Part shown: in pieces, positions 16,037-24,424 of the stretch
How the letters are laid out: the number at the start of each line of letters is the position of its first letter
Position numbering within the stretch: position 1 is the first letter of the stretch
Origin: CAWDVH01 sp963805705
GTDB lineage: Bacteria; Actinomycetota; Actinomycetes; Streptosporangiales; Streptosporangiaceae
Direction of reading: 5' to 3'
NCBI GenBank assembly: GCA_963805705.1
Contig: CAWDVH010000004.1
Span: 186,001-250,000 of the forward strand
DNA length: 64,000 nucleotides
Translations under genes and position numbers: made by a program
The notes under the pieces: model-generated
Told to the model about the DNA's origin: nothing
Database searches by the model: none
What the model saw: only the letters and a program-made list of their open reading frames with translations

Positions 16037-18727
16037 ATGAGCGTCGAAACGCCCAGCCCCCGCCCGTCCCGTCCGCCCCGTCCGCACGCGCCCCGTCCGC
16101 ACCCGCCGCTGCCTGGCGACACCGAGCCGGGGCCATCGCCCAGCGCGCTGCGCCGCGCCCTGGCCAGGGCCAGGGACGGCAAGGCGCTGGACCCGGCCGA
16201 GGCGACGGTACTGCTGCACGCCCGCGGCGAGCAGCTGGCCGATCTGCTCGGGTACGCGGCCAGGACGAGGGATGCGGGCCTGGCGGCCGCCGGCCGGCCC
16301 GGCGTCATCACCTACTCCAAGAAGGTCTTCATCCCGCTCACCCGGCTGTGCCGGGACCGCTGCGCCTACTGCACGTTCGTGACCGTGCCCGGACGGCTGG
16401 CCAGTCCGTACCTGTCACCGGACGAGGTGCTCAAGATCGCGGCCGACGGCGCGGCGCTCGGCTGCAAGGAAGCCCTGTTCACCCTCGGCGACCGGCCCGA
16501 GGCGCGGTGGCACCAGGCCCGCGAGTGGCTCGACGCGCACGGCTACGACGACACCCTGTCCTACGTGCGGGCGATGGCGGTCCGGGTCCTGGAGGAGACC
16601 GGTCTGCTGCCGCACCTCAACCCCGGCGTACTGACCTGGCAGGACTTCCAGCGGCTCAAGCCGGTCGCCCCCTCGATGGGCATGATGCTGGAGACCACCG
16701 CGGCCCGCCTGTTCACCGACCAGGGCGGCCCGCATTTCGGCAGCCCCGACAAGGACCCGCAGGTGCGGCTGCGGGTGCTGCAGGACGCCGGCCGCAGCGC
16801 CGTGCCGTTCACCACGGGCATCCTGATCGGAATCGGCGAGACCCGCCAGGAACGGGCCGAGTCGATCTTCGCTATCCGCCAGGTGGCCCGCGAGTACGGC
16901 GGCGTGCAGGAAGTCATCGTGCAGAATTTCCGGGCCAAGCCGGACACCAAGATGCGCGGGGTCCCGGACGCCGAACTCGAGGACCTGGCCGCCACCATCG
17001 CCGTGACCAGGCTCGTTATGGGCCCGGCCGCCCGGATCCAGGCACCGCCGAACCTGATCGGGGACCAGTACCAGCTGATCCTCGATGCGGGCATCGATGA
17101 CTGGGGCGGAGTCTCGCCGCTCACCCCTGACCACGTCAACCCGGAACGGCCCTGGCCGCAGATCGATGACCTCGGCCAGCGCACGGCCGCCTCCGGCTTC
17201 GAGCTGCGCGAGCGGCTGACGATCTATCCCGGCTATATCCGCGAGCCGTGGCTAGACCCGCGGCTGGCCGCGCATGTCGCCGCGCTCGCCGACCCGGCCA
17301 CCGGGCTGGCCAACGCCGGGGCGATGCCGCGCGGCCTGCCGTGGCAGGAGCCCGACGGCGGCTGGGGCGATTCCAGCGGCCGGACCGATCTGCACGTCAC
17401 CATCGACACCGCGGGCCGGACCAAGGACCGCAGAGACGATTTCGCCGAGGTCTACGGTGACTGGGACGAGATCGGCTCCCGGATCGAGCCGGCCGCCCGG
17501 CGCGAGGTCACGGGCCCGGCGCGCGATGCCCCGCGGCGGCTGCGCGACGAGGTGCGGGCCGCGCTCCGGCACGCGGAGCGGGACCCGGCCGCCCTTACCG
17601 ACGCGGACGCGCTGGCGCTGCTGGACGCCGACGGGCCGGAACTGCCGGCCCTGGCCGCCCTCGCCGACGCGCTGCGCCATGACGCCATCGGCGACGACGT
17701 CACCTACGTGGTCAACCGCAACATCAACTTCACCAACGTCTGCTACACCGGCTGCCGGTTCTGCGCGTTCGCCCAGCGCCGCAGCGACGCCGACGCCTAC
17801 ACCCTCTCGCTGGAGCAGGTCGGCGACCGCGCGGCGGAGGCGTGGGAGTCCGGCGCGACCGAGGTCTGCATGCAGGGCGGCATCCATCCTGACCTGCCCG
17901 GCACCGCGTACTTCGATCTCGCGGCCGAAGTCAGGCGGCGGTGCCCGGACATGCACGTGCACGCGTTCTCCCCGATGGAGGTCATGAACGGCTCCGCCCG
18001 CACCGGCCTGCCGGTCCGCGAGTGGCTGATCGGCGCGCGCGAGGCGGGCGTGGGCTCGCTGCCGGGCACGGCGGCGGAGATCCTCGATGACGAGGTCCGC
18101 TGGGTCCTGACCAAGGGCAAGCTGCCGGCCGCGGCCTGGATCGAGGTCATCACCACGGCCCACGAGCTGGGCATCCCGACCTCCGCGACGATGATGTACG
18201 GCCACGTGGACACCCCGGCGCACTGGGTCGGTCACCTGCGGGTCATCCGCGGCATCCAGGAGCGCACCGGCGGCTTCACCGAGTTCGTGCTGCTGCCGTT
18301 CGTGCATGCCAGCTCGCCGATTTACCTGGCCGGGCTGGCCCGGCCCGGCCCGACCAGGCGGGAGAACCTGGCCGTGCACGCGGTGTCCAGGCTCCTGCTG
18401 CACGGCGCGATCAGCTCGATCCAGTGCTCCTGGGTCAAGCTCGGCGAGCAGGCCTGCCGCGACGTGCTCACCGGCGGCGTCAATGACCTGGGCGGGACCC
18501 TGATGGAGGAGACGATCAGCCGGATGGCGGGCTCGGAAAACGGGTCCTACAAGACCATCAGCCAGCTGGCCGAGATGGTCGCGCCCACTGGCCGGCCGCT
18601 CCGGCAGCGGACGACAACCTATAAGAACCCCACCGCAGAACGGCTCGCGGCCGCCGCTGCCAGCGACGGGGTCTGCGCCTCCGTCCGGGGAATCTCCCGG
18701 CCGTCGCTCCCGCTGGTCCAGGCTTAG
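16037..18727 (+). CDS. fbiC: FO synthase FbiC (fused CofG-CofH)
   Basis: The 896-residue protein fuses two radical SAM domains. The first cluster motif is CRDRCAYC near residue 110, belonging to the CofG half, and the second is CYTGCRFC near residue 570, belonging to the CofH half. Together they condense tyrosine with the flavin precursor 5-amino-6-ribitylaminouracil to give FO, the chromophore of coenzyme F420. The Pro/His/Arg-rich first 35 residues are variable in the family. fbiA and fbiB lie about 3 kb downstream on the other strand. The stop overlaps the end of the convergent DUF397 gene by four bases. Confidence 0.96.
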   Translation: MSVETPSPRPSRPPRPHAPRPHPPLPGDTEPGPSPSALRRALARARDGKALDPAEATVLLHARGEQLADLLGYAARTRDAGLAAAGRPGVITYSKKVFIPLTRLCRDRCAYCTFVTVPGRLASPYLSPDEVLKIAADGAALGCKEALFTLGDRPEARWHQAREWLDAHGYDDTLSYVRAMAVRVLEETGLLPHLNPGVLTWQDFQRLKPVAPSMGMMLETTAARLFTDQGGPHFGSPDKDPQVRLRVLQDAGRSAVPFTTGILIGIGETRQERAESIFAIRQVAREYGGVQEVIVQNFRAKPDTKMRGVPDAELEDLAATIAVTRLVMGPAARIQAPPNLIGDQYQLILDAGIDDWGGVSPLTPDHVNPERPWPQIDDLGQRTAASGFELRERLTIYPGYIREPWLDPRLAAHVAALADPATGLANAGAMPRGLPWQEPDGGWGDSSGRTDLHVTIDTAGRTKDRRDDFAEVYGDWDEIGSRIEPAARREVTGPARDAPRRLRDEVRAALRHAERDPAALTDADALALLDADGPELPALAALADALRHDAIGDDVTYVVNRNINFTNVCYTGCRFCAFAQRRSDADAYTLSLEQVGDRAAEAWESGATEVCMQGGIHPDLPGTAYFDLAAEVRRRCPDMHVHAFSPMEVMNGSARTGLPVREWLIGAREAGVGSLPGTAAEILDDEVRWVLTKGKLPAAAWIEVITTAHELGIPTSATMMYGHVDTPAHWVGHLRVIRGIQERTGGFTEFVLLPFVHASSPIYLAGLARPGPTRRENLAVHAVSRLLLHGAISSIQCSWVKLGEQACRDVLTGGVNDLGGTLMEETISRMAGSENGSYKTISQLAEMVAPTGRPLRQRTTTYKNPTAERLAAAAASDGVCASVRGISRPSLPLVQA

Positions 18728-18957
18728 TCCAGGTCGAACTCTCCGTCCCTGACCCCGGCGGTGAACGCGTCCCACTCGGCCGGGGTGAAAATCAGCGCCG
18801 GCCCGTCCGGGTGCCGGGAATCGCGGACCGCGATGACATGGTCGCTGCCTTCCTTGGAACCAGGGACGACAGCCACCTCCACGCAGGCGCCATCGTCACT
18901 TCCGCCGGCGCTCGCGCGCCATTGCGCGTGGGACAGGTCCACTTCGATCTTCGGCAT
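18724..18957 (-). CDS. DUF397 domain protein
   Basis: From ATG 18957 (preceded by GGGAG) the product has 77 residues. It shows the DUF397 pattern: an N-terminal W with S-rich turn (AQWRASAGGS), a cysteine in GACVEVAVV, then VIAVRDSRHPDGP and FTPAEWDAF. DUF397 proteins are very common in actinomycetes. They usually lie beside an XRE-type regulator with which they may form antitoxin-like or regulatory pairs. No such partner is adjacent here, so this is a lone copy. It converges on fbiC. Confidence 0.88.
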   Translation of the reverse strand: MPKIEVDLSHAQWRASAGGSDDGACVEVAVVPGSKEGSDHVIAVRDSRHPDGPALIFTPAEWDAFTAGVRDGEFDLD

Positions 18958-19121
18958 GTACGCATCTCCCGCACTGCAGGTCAGACAGCCGAATACCGCC
19001 ACGTAACGTCTGCCGCTGGCGGCCTTTCGAGGTAGAGGCTACCCGTCAGCGAGGCAGACCGCAGGCGGCCATCAGGGCATCGTCCGGTAGCCTGCGATCC
19101 TCCTACCTGAGGGACGCAGCG

Positions 19122-20498
19122 ATGCCCGACAGTGCGCTGGCGGCCAGCAGCCGCCGGGTCACGCTTACCGGCTGGGGCAGGATCGCCCCCACCGTGGCTC
19201 AGCTGGCCGGCCCGGCCGATCCGGCCGACGTGGCCGGGCTGCTGCGGTCGGCACCGGCCAGGGGCGTGATCGCCCGCGGGCTGGGCCGCAGCTACAACAA
19301 CGCCGCGCAGAATGACGGCGGCCTGGTGATCGCGACCACCAGGATGAACCGGATCACTGACTTCGACCGGGATACCGGTCAGGTCACCTGCGAAGCCGGG
19401 GTGAGCCTGGAGCAGCTGATGATCGCCGCGCTGCCGCATGGCTGGTTCGTCCCGGTCTCGCCGGGCACCCGCCAGGTGACCGTCGGCGGCGCCATCGCCG
19501 CTGACGTGCACGGCAAGAATCACCACCGCGCCGGGAGCTTCGCCGCGCACGTGCGGTCTTTCGACCTGCTGCTGCCCGACGCCCGGCTGCGGCACGTGAC
19601 GGCCGCCTCCGAGCCCGCCCTGTTCTGGGCGACCGCAGGGGGAATGGGCCTGACCGGCATCATCGTGCGGGCCACGATCCAGCTGACGAGGGTCGAGACC
19701 TCCCGGATCCGGGTCGACACCGTCCGCACCGGCGATATTGACCAGACCATGGCCTACCTGTCGGACACCGACGACCGCTACGGCTACACGGTCGCCTGGA
19801 CGGACTGCCTGGCCAGGGGCGGGGCGCTGGGCCGCTCGGTTATCACCAGCGGTGATTTCGCCGCGCCGGGGGACCTGAGCGCCAGGGACCGGCGTGATCC
19901 GCTGGCGTTTCATCCCGCGGCCAGGATCGGCGCCCCGGCGGGCATTCCGGGCGGGCTGATCAACCGTCATACGGTCGGGCTGGCCAACGAGGCGTGGTAC
20001 CGCAAGGCCCCGAGGCGGCGGGAGGCGGAGATCCAGACGATCGGGGCGTTCTTCCACCCGCTGGATGGCATCAGGAACTGGAACCGGGCGTACGGCCCGG
20101 CCGGCTTGCGGCAGTACCAGTACGTCGTGCCGTTCGGGCGCGAGGAGACGGTACGACGCTCGCTGGAGCGGATCAGCCTGGCGCGCGCTCCCTCGTTTGT
20201 GACGGTGCTGAAGCGTTTCGGCCCGGCCGATCAGGGATTCCTGTCCTTCCCCATGGCCGGCTGGACGCTGGCGCTGGACTTCCCCGGCCGCACCCCGGGC
20301 CTGCCGGGCCTGCTGCGCTGGCTCGATGAGCAGGTGCTGGCGGCGGGCGGGCGGGTCTACCTGGCCAAGGACTCCAGGGTGAGCGCCGACATGTTCGCCC
20401 GGATGTACCCGCGGCTGGAGGACTTCCGCAAGCTGCGCGCTGAGCTCGACCCGGCCGGAATCCTCGCCTCTGACCTCTCCCGGCGGCTCGGCCTCTAG
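19122..20498 (+). CDS. FAD-linked oxidase of the DprE1 type
   Basis: The 458-residue protein has a VAO-type FAD domain with ARGLGRSYNN near residue 50, PGTRQVTVGGAIAADVHGKNHH near residue 120, and a C-terminal YLAKDSR and MYPRL. These match decaprenylphosphoryl-ribose 2'-oxidase DprE1, which with DprE2 epimerises polyprenyl-phosphoryl ribose to arabinose. The position of the mycobacterial active-site cysteine 387 reads A here (GWTLALDFPG). No dprE2-like reductase is in the window. It could instead oxidise a different polyprenyl-phosphoryl sugar. The long run without adjacent partners leaves the role open. Confidence 0.85.
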   Translation: MPDSALAASSRRVTLTGWGRIAPTVAQLAGPADPADVAGLLRSAPARGVIARGLGRSYNNAAQNDGGLVIATTRMNRITDFDRDTGQVTCEAGVSLEQLMIAALPHGWFVPVSPGTRQVTVGGAIAADVHGKNHHRAGSFAAHVRSFDLLLPDARLRHVTAASEPALFWATAGGMGLTGIIVRATIQLTRVETSRIRVDTVRTGDIDQTMAYLSDTDDRYGYTVAWTDCLARGGALGRSVITSGDFAAPGDLSARDRRDPLAFHPAARIGAPAGIPGGLINRHTVGLANEAWYRKAPRRREAEIQTIGAFFHPLDGIRNWNRAYGPAGLRQYQYVVPFGREETVRRSLERISLARAPSFVTVLKRFGPADQGFLSFPMAGWTLALDFPGRTPGLPGLLRWLDEQVLAAGGRVYLAKDSRVSADMFARMYPRLEDFRKLRAELDPAGILASDLSRRLGL

Positions 20499-20548
20499 CG
20501 TCCCCTGGTCCGTTCCGTTCCGAATAATGAGACAGGCTTTTTAGCATG

Positions 20549-20578
20549 TGAGACCAGGTGCTAGTGTTTCCGGTCTCA
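20549..20578. promoter_or_regulatory. Inverted repeat around a possible -10 element upstream of the methyltransferase gene
   Basis: TGAGACC (20549-20555) and GGTCTCA (20572-20578) form a perfect 7-bp inverted repeat with 16 bases between. A TAGTGT -10-like hexamer (20562-20567) sits inside. This geometry suits an operator, but there is no independent evidence for a regulator. Confidence 0.35.
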
Positions 20579-20609
20579 GGAGGCTCTCGCGCAGAGGAGT
20601 CGGTCAGCT

Positions 20610-21419
20610 ATGGCCGCCAAGGACGCCGTTTACACGCACGGTCATCATGAGTCTGTGCTGCGCTCGCACCGCTGGCGGACGGCGGAGAACTCGGCGGCGT
20701 ACCTGCTGCCGTACCTGCGGGCGGGGATGACGGTCCTGGATGTCGGCTGCGGGCCCGGCACGATCACGGCCGACCTGGCGGCGCGGGTCACTCCGGGGCG
20801 GCTGACCGCGGTCGAGCTCACCGCCGACGCGCTGGCGCTGGCCCAGGCCGAGGCGGTCTCGCGAGGGTGCGAGAACATCGACTTCGCCGTCTCGGACGTG
20901 CACGCGCTGGATTTCCCCGACGGCGCCTTCGACGTCGTGCACGCCCACCAGGTCCTGCAGCACGCGGGTGACCCGGTCCAGGCGCTGCGCGAGATGCGCC
21001 GCGTCTGCGCGCCCGGCGGGATCATCGCCGCCCGCGACGGCGACTACGCGGGGTTCACCTGGTTCCCGCTCGTCCCTGAGCTGGCGGAATGGCTGACGCT
21101 GTATGAGCGGGTGGCCAGGAGCAACGGCGGGGAGCCCGATGCCGGCCGGCGGCTGCTGTCGTGGGCGCGCGCCGCCGGGCTCCGCGAGGTGACGGCGACC
21201 TCCTCGACGTGGTGCTTCGCCACGCCCGATGACCGCGCCTGGTGGGGCGGGATGTGGGCCGAGCGGATCCTGCACTCGGATATGGCCCGCCAGGCCCGCA
21301 CGTCGGGAGCGGCCACCGAGGCGGACCTGCGCCGGATCTCCGCGGGCTGGCAGGCCTGGGCCCAGGCGCCGGACGGCTGGTTCTCGCTCCTGCATGGCGA
21401 GATCATCTGCCGGGCCTGA
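20610..21419 (+). CDS. SAM-dependent methyltransferase (class I, UbiE/Methyltransf_11-like)
   Basis: The 269-residue protein has motif I VLDVGCGPGTITADLA near residue 45, an acidic motif II region (LTAVELTADAL), and DVVHAHQVLQH, the post-motif loop of class I methyltransferases. The C-terminal third is Trp-rich and would form the acceptor site. Start ATG 20610 follows AGAGGAG at a suitable distance. The acceptor is unknown; similar actinobacterial proteins are annotated only as methyltransferases. It converges on fbiB with 34 bp between stops. Confidence 0.88.
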   Translation: MAAKDAVYTHGHHESVLRSHRWRTAENSAAYLLPYLRAGMTVLDVGCGPGTITADLAARVTPGRLTAVELTADALALAQAEAVSRGCENIDFAVSDVHALDFPDGAFDVVHAHQVLQHAGDPVQALREMRRVCAPGGIIAARDGDYAGFTWFPLVPELAEWLTLYERVARSNGGEPDAGRRLLSWARAAGLREVTATSSTWCFATPDDRAWWGGMWAERILHSDMARQARTSGAATEADLRRISAGWQAWAQAPDGWFSLLHGEIICRA

Positions 21420-21453
21420 CCGGGTGCCGGGCCTGACCGAGCCTGGCCGGCGG

Positions 21454-22794
21454 TCACCGCACCGTGATGAAGCGCTCCGGATCCCGCGGCGGGCGCGGCG
21501 GCGGGGGAGCGGCGGGGTGGCCGACGCCGATCGCGCCCATCGGCTCCCAGCCGGGCGGCAGTCCTAGCGAGGCCGCCGCGACCTCCGGGCAGAAGAGCGC
21601 GCTCGACACCCAGCAGGAGCCGAGTCCCTCGATGGCCAGCGCCACCAGCAGATTCTGCACGGCGGCGCCCATCGAGACGACGAACATCGTGCGCTCGGCG
21701 GCGGCACGCCGCTGGTCAGGGTAGCTGTGCGCCGCGTCCGCGGCCAGGCACGGCACGATGATCAGCGGCGCGCGGCGAAGCGGCTCGCCGCGGCGGACCC
21801 GCCGGGCAATCTGCTGCTCGGTGAATCCGTCGCCGCGCAGATCCGCGATCCACGCGGCCAGCATGGCGTCCAGCAGCGCGGTCCTGGCCCGCGGCGTTTC
21901 CGCTACGGCGAACCGCCATGGCTCGCTGTGGTGAGGGGCCGGAGCGGTGAGCGCGGCGGCGATGGCGCGGCGGACCGGGGCCGGATCGACGGGATCGGCG
22001 GTGAATTCCCTGACTGTCCGGCGCTCGTACAGGACATCGGCCGTCCCCAGCCGGAACATGTCATCGGCGACGGGCCTGACCAGCGCGGCGGCTCCCGGGC
22101 CGTCGGCGCCGGTCACGAGCTCGGCCAGGCCCCGCACGATCGCCACCGGGATCTGGGCCGTCTTGCCCTTGACCAGGTCGCCGGCCGAGGCGATCTCGTC
22201 GGCGACCGCCGCGACCGTCACCTCCAGGGGCGTGCCGAAGGTGTCGGCCATGCCCCGGTGATCGCGCAGGGGCAGCAGGCCGGCGACCCCGATCGCGGTA
22301 TCGGTCTGCCCGTTGCGCCAGGGCCGGCCCATGGTGTCGGTGATCACGACTGCGACGCTGACGCCGCGCCGGTCGCCCAGCGCCTTGCGCAGCGCGCTGG
22401 CCGAGCCGTCCGGGTCCTCGGGCAGCAGCACCACGGTGCCCGGCGCGGTGTTGGAGGCGTCGACGCCGGCCGCGGCGAGGACCAGCCCGTGCCTGGTCGT
22501 CACGATCCTGGTCGGGCCCCGGCGGGCCACGACTCGCACCGTCTCCTGGTCGATCGCGTCCTCGCGGTCGGCGCGGATGACCTGGCCCTCGGCCTTGCTG
22601 ACGATCTTCGAGGTAACCACGAGGATGTCGCCGTCCCGCAGGTCAGGGGCGGCAGCGGAGATGAGCGCCGCCAGGTCATCGCCCGCGGCGATCTCCGGCA
22701 GCCCGGTTATCCCGGTGACGGTCAGCCCGGTGACGGCCGGCCCGGTGTCGGCGGGCCCCGTGACAGCGGGCCCGGTTTCCGGCGGCCCGGTCAC
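21454..22794 (-). CDS. fbiB: FbiB: F420:gamma-glutamyl ligase fused to a nitroreductase-like domain
   Basis: The 446-residue protein has a CofE domain in the first half: DGDILVVTSKIVSKAEG, then VVITDTMGRPWRNGQTD, and GKTAQIPVAIVRG. The second half, from about residue 255, is a nitroreductase-like flavin domain with YERRTVREF and APAPHHSEPWRF. In mycobacteria this fusion reduces dehydro-F420-0 and adds glutamates to give F420-n. The N-terminus has a Thr/Gly/Pro repeat (TGPAVTG-like) that may be a linker. The start overlaps the stop of fbiA by four bases, showing translational coupling. Confidence 0.95.
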   Translation of the reverse strand: MTGPPETGPAVTGPADTGPAVTGLTVTGITGLPEIAAGDDLAALISAAAPDLRDGDILVVTSKIVSKAEGQVIRADREDAIDQETVRVVARRGPTRIVTTRHGLVLAAAGVDASNTAPGTVVLLPEDPDGSASALRKALGDRRGVSVAVVITDTMGRPWRNGQTDTAIGVAGLLPLRDHRGMADTFGTPLEVTVAAVADEIASAGDLVKGKTAQIPVAIVRGLAELVTGADGPGAAALVRPVADDMFRLGTADVLYERRTVREFTADPVDPAPVRRAIAAALTAPAPHHSEPWRFAVAETPRARTALLDAMLAAWIADLRGDGFTEQQIARRVRRGEPLRRAPLIIVPCLAADAAHSYPDQRRAAAERTMFVVSMGAAVQNLLVALAIEGLGSCWVSSALFCPEVAAASLGLPPGWEPMGAIGVGHPAAPPPPRPPRDPERFITVR

Positions 22795-23741
22795 CGGCTG
22801 ATCTCCGCGGCCATGGCCAGCGCGGAGCGGGCAATCTCCGCTGACGCTTGCAGATCGGTCATGTACAGCGGGATCGCCCGCACCATGATGCCCGCCAGTT
22901 CCGGCGAGTCAGCCGCATCCTTGTCCCGCTCGTCCACCAGCCAGCCATCGAGCAGGCCCGCTCCGTAATGCGCCGCGACGGCCGCCGCGGTGGTCGGCAC
23001 GCCGATCGCGGCCAGGCACGCATCCGCCATGCCCCGTACCGGTGCCCCGCCAATGATCGGCGATACGCCGATCACGGTTTTCGCCCGGAGCGCCTCGGCG
23101 ATGCCAGGAATCGCCAGGATCACGCCGATGCTCACCACCGGGTTGGACGGCGGCAGCAGGACGCAGTCCGCCGCGGCGATCGCGGCGAGCACGCCGGGAG
23201 CCGGAGCTGCCTGCTCGGCCCCGGTCGCGATGATCTGAGTCGCCGGCACGCTGGCGTGCAGCAGGACCCACCACTCCTGAAAGTGAATGGTCCGCGCCGC
23301 GCCGCCCTCGCCGATGACCACATGGGTCTGCACCCGGTCGTCGGTCATCGGCAGCAGCGTCACCCCCGGCTTCCAGCGCTCACAGAGCTTGCTGGTCACC
23401 GCGGACAGGGTCAGGCCCTGGCTGAGCAGGCTGGTCCGCGCGATGTGAGTGGCGAAGTCACGGTCACCGAGGCTGAACCAGCCGGGCTCCGCGCCGTAGG
23501 CGGACAGCTCGCTCAGAACAGTGAAGCTCTCATCGGCCCGGCCCCAGCCCTGCTCCTCGCTGATGCCGCCGCCGAGCGTGTACATCACGGTGTCCAGGTC
23601 CGGGCTGACGTGCAGGCCGAACAGCGTGATGTCGTCGCCGGTATTGCCGATGACCGTGATCTCGGCCGCCGGGGCCGCGGCCGCCAGGCCGCGCAGGAAC
23701 CGGGCGCCGCCGACCCCGCCCGCGAGCACAGTGATGCGCAT
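22791..23741 (-). CDS. fbiA: FbiA: phosphoenolpyruvate/2-phospho-L-lactate transferase
   Basis: From the ATG at 23741 the product has 316 residues and starts MRITVLAGGVGGARFL, the family signature. GNTGDDITLFGLHVSPDLDT and LPPSNPVVSIG are also characteristic of CofD/FbiA. The enzyme moves a phospho-carboxylate moiety from the guanylylated donor to FO, giving (dehydro-)F420-0. A longer frame upstream has no family similarity and is rejected. It is the first gene of the fbiA-fbiB operon, divergent from whiB2 as in Mtb (Rv3260c-Rv3262). Confidence 0.95.
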   Translation of the reverse strand: MRITVLAGGVGGARFLRGLAAAAPAAEITVIGNTGDDITLFGLHVSPDLDTVMYTLGGGISEEQGWGRADESFTVLSELSAYGAEPGWFSLGDRDFATHIARTSLLSQGLTLSAVTSKLCERWKPGVTLLPMTDDRVQTHVVIGEGGAARTIHFQEWWVLLHASVPATQIIATGAEQAAPAPGVLAAIAAADCVLLPPSNPVVSIGVILAIPGIAEALRAKTVIGVSPIIGGAPVRGMADACLAAIGVPTTAAAVAAHYGAGLLDGWLVDERDKDAADSPELAGIMVRAIPLYMTDLQASAEIARSALAMAAEISR

Positions 23742-23902
23742 GGCGGAAGTCTCGCAGGTCAAGCAATCCCGCGTCGCACCGGACAGCCGCGGCCACGCCA
23801 CGACCAGCCTGGGATCCCAGGATTTGAGCAGACTTTCCCGTCATCACGGGCAACCGGGCGGCCATTATCACCTATCTCCCTTGACGCGAAGCAAGACACG
23901 CG

Positions 23903-23935
23903 GGTGTAATTTCATGTATGTAATTCTTGCGTTCG
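23903..23935 (+). promoter_or_regulatory. AT-rich promoter-like stretch before whiB2
   Basis: In an otherwise GC-rich intergenic region this stretch is strikingly AT-rich and repeats TGTAATT twice with a TCATG spacer. It lies 50-80 bp before the whiB2 start and between divergent genes, so it is the most likely site of the whiB2 promoter and its regulator binding. No exact -35/-10 pair is assigned. Confidence 0.35.
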
Positions 23936-23986
23936 CGACGGGAGACGGACGCGGGCACGGGGTTGTGGGAGGGCAGGAGGTGTGCT

Positions 23987-24268
23987 GTGACTGAGGTCAT
24001 CGTCTCGCTGGTGCAGGACGAGCTGGGCGTAGCCGCGGACGATGCCGGGGAGCTGAGCTGGCAGGACCGGGCGCTGTGCGCGCAGACCGATCCGGAGGCG
24101 TTCTTCCCGGAGAAGGGGGGCTCCACCAGGGAAGCCAAGAGGGTCTGCCGCAGCTGTGAGGTGCGCGCCGAGTGCCTGGATTACGCGCTTGAGCAGGATG
24201 AGCGCTTTGGTATCTGGGGCGGCCTGTCGGAGCGCGAGCGCCGCCGCCTGAAGCGCGAGGCCGGGTAG
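23987..24268 (+). CDS. whiB2: WhiB2 (WhiB/WhmD) iron-sulfur transcription factor
   Basis: The GTG at 23987 lies five bases after a perfect AGGAGGT, so it is preferred over the ATG at 23927. The 93-residue product has the WhiB domain: ALCAQTDPEAFFPEKGGSTREAK, CRSC, ECLDYAL, and the FGIWGGLSERERRRLKR tail. FFPEKGGST and the GIWGG block match the WhiB2/WhmD subgroup needed for septation in mycobacteria and for spore septation in Streptomyces. Four cysteines would hold a [4Fe-4S] cluster. The location next to fbiA supports orthology. Confidence 0.94.
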   Translation: MTEVIVSLVQDELGVAADDAGELSWQDRALCAQTDPEAFFPEKGGSTREAKRVCRSCEVRAECLDYALEQDERFGIWGGLSERERRRLKREAG

Positions 24269-24424
24269 CGGCAACCGGCCGCTGCAGGCCGCCATCGGCG
24301 GCGTCTGCCCGTCCTGGACCACCGGACTCGCGTATTGTTCACGGGTACCCCGCCCTGCAGGATCGCGTCGCACTAGCGCGGGCTGGCCCTGCGGGTACCC
24401 CTCTGAGCAGCAAGCGGACCCCTC

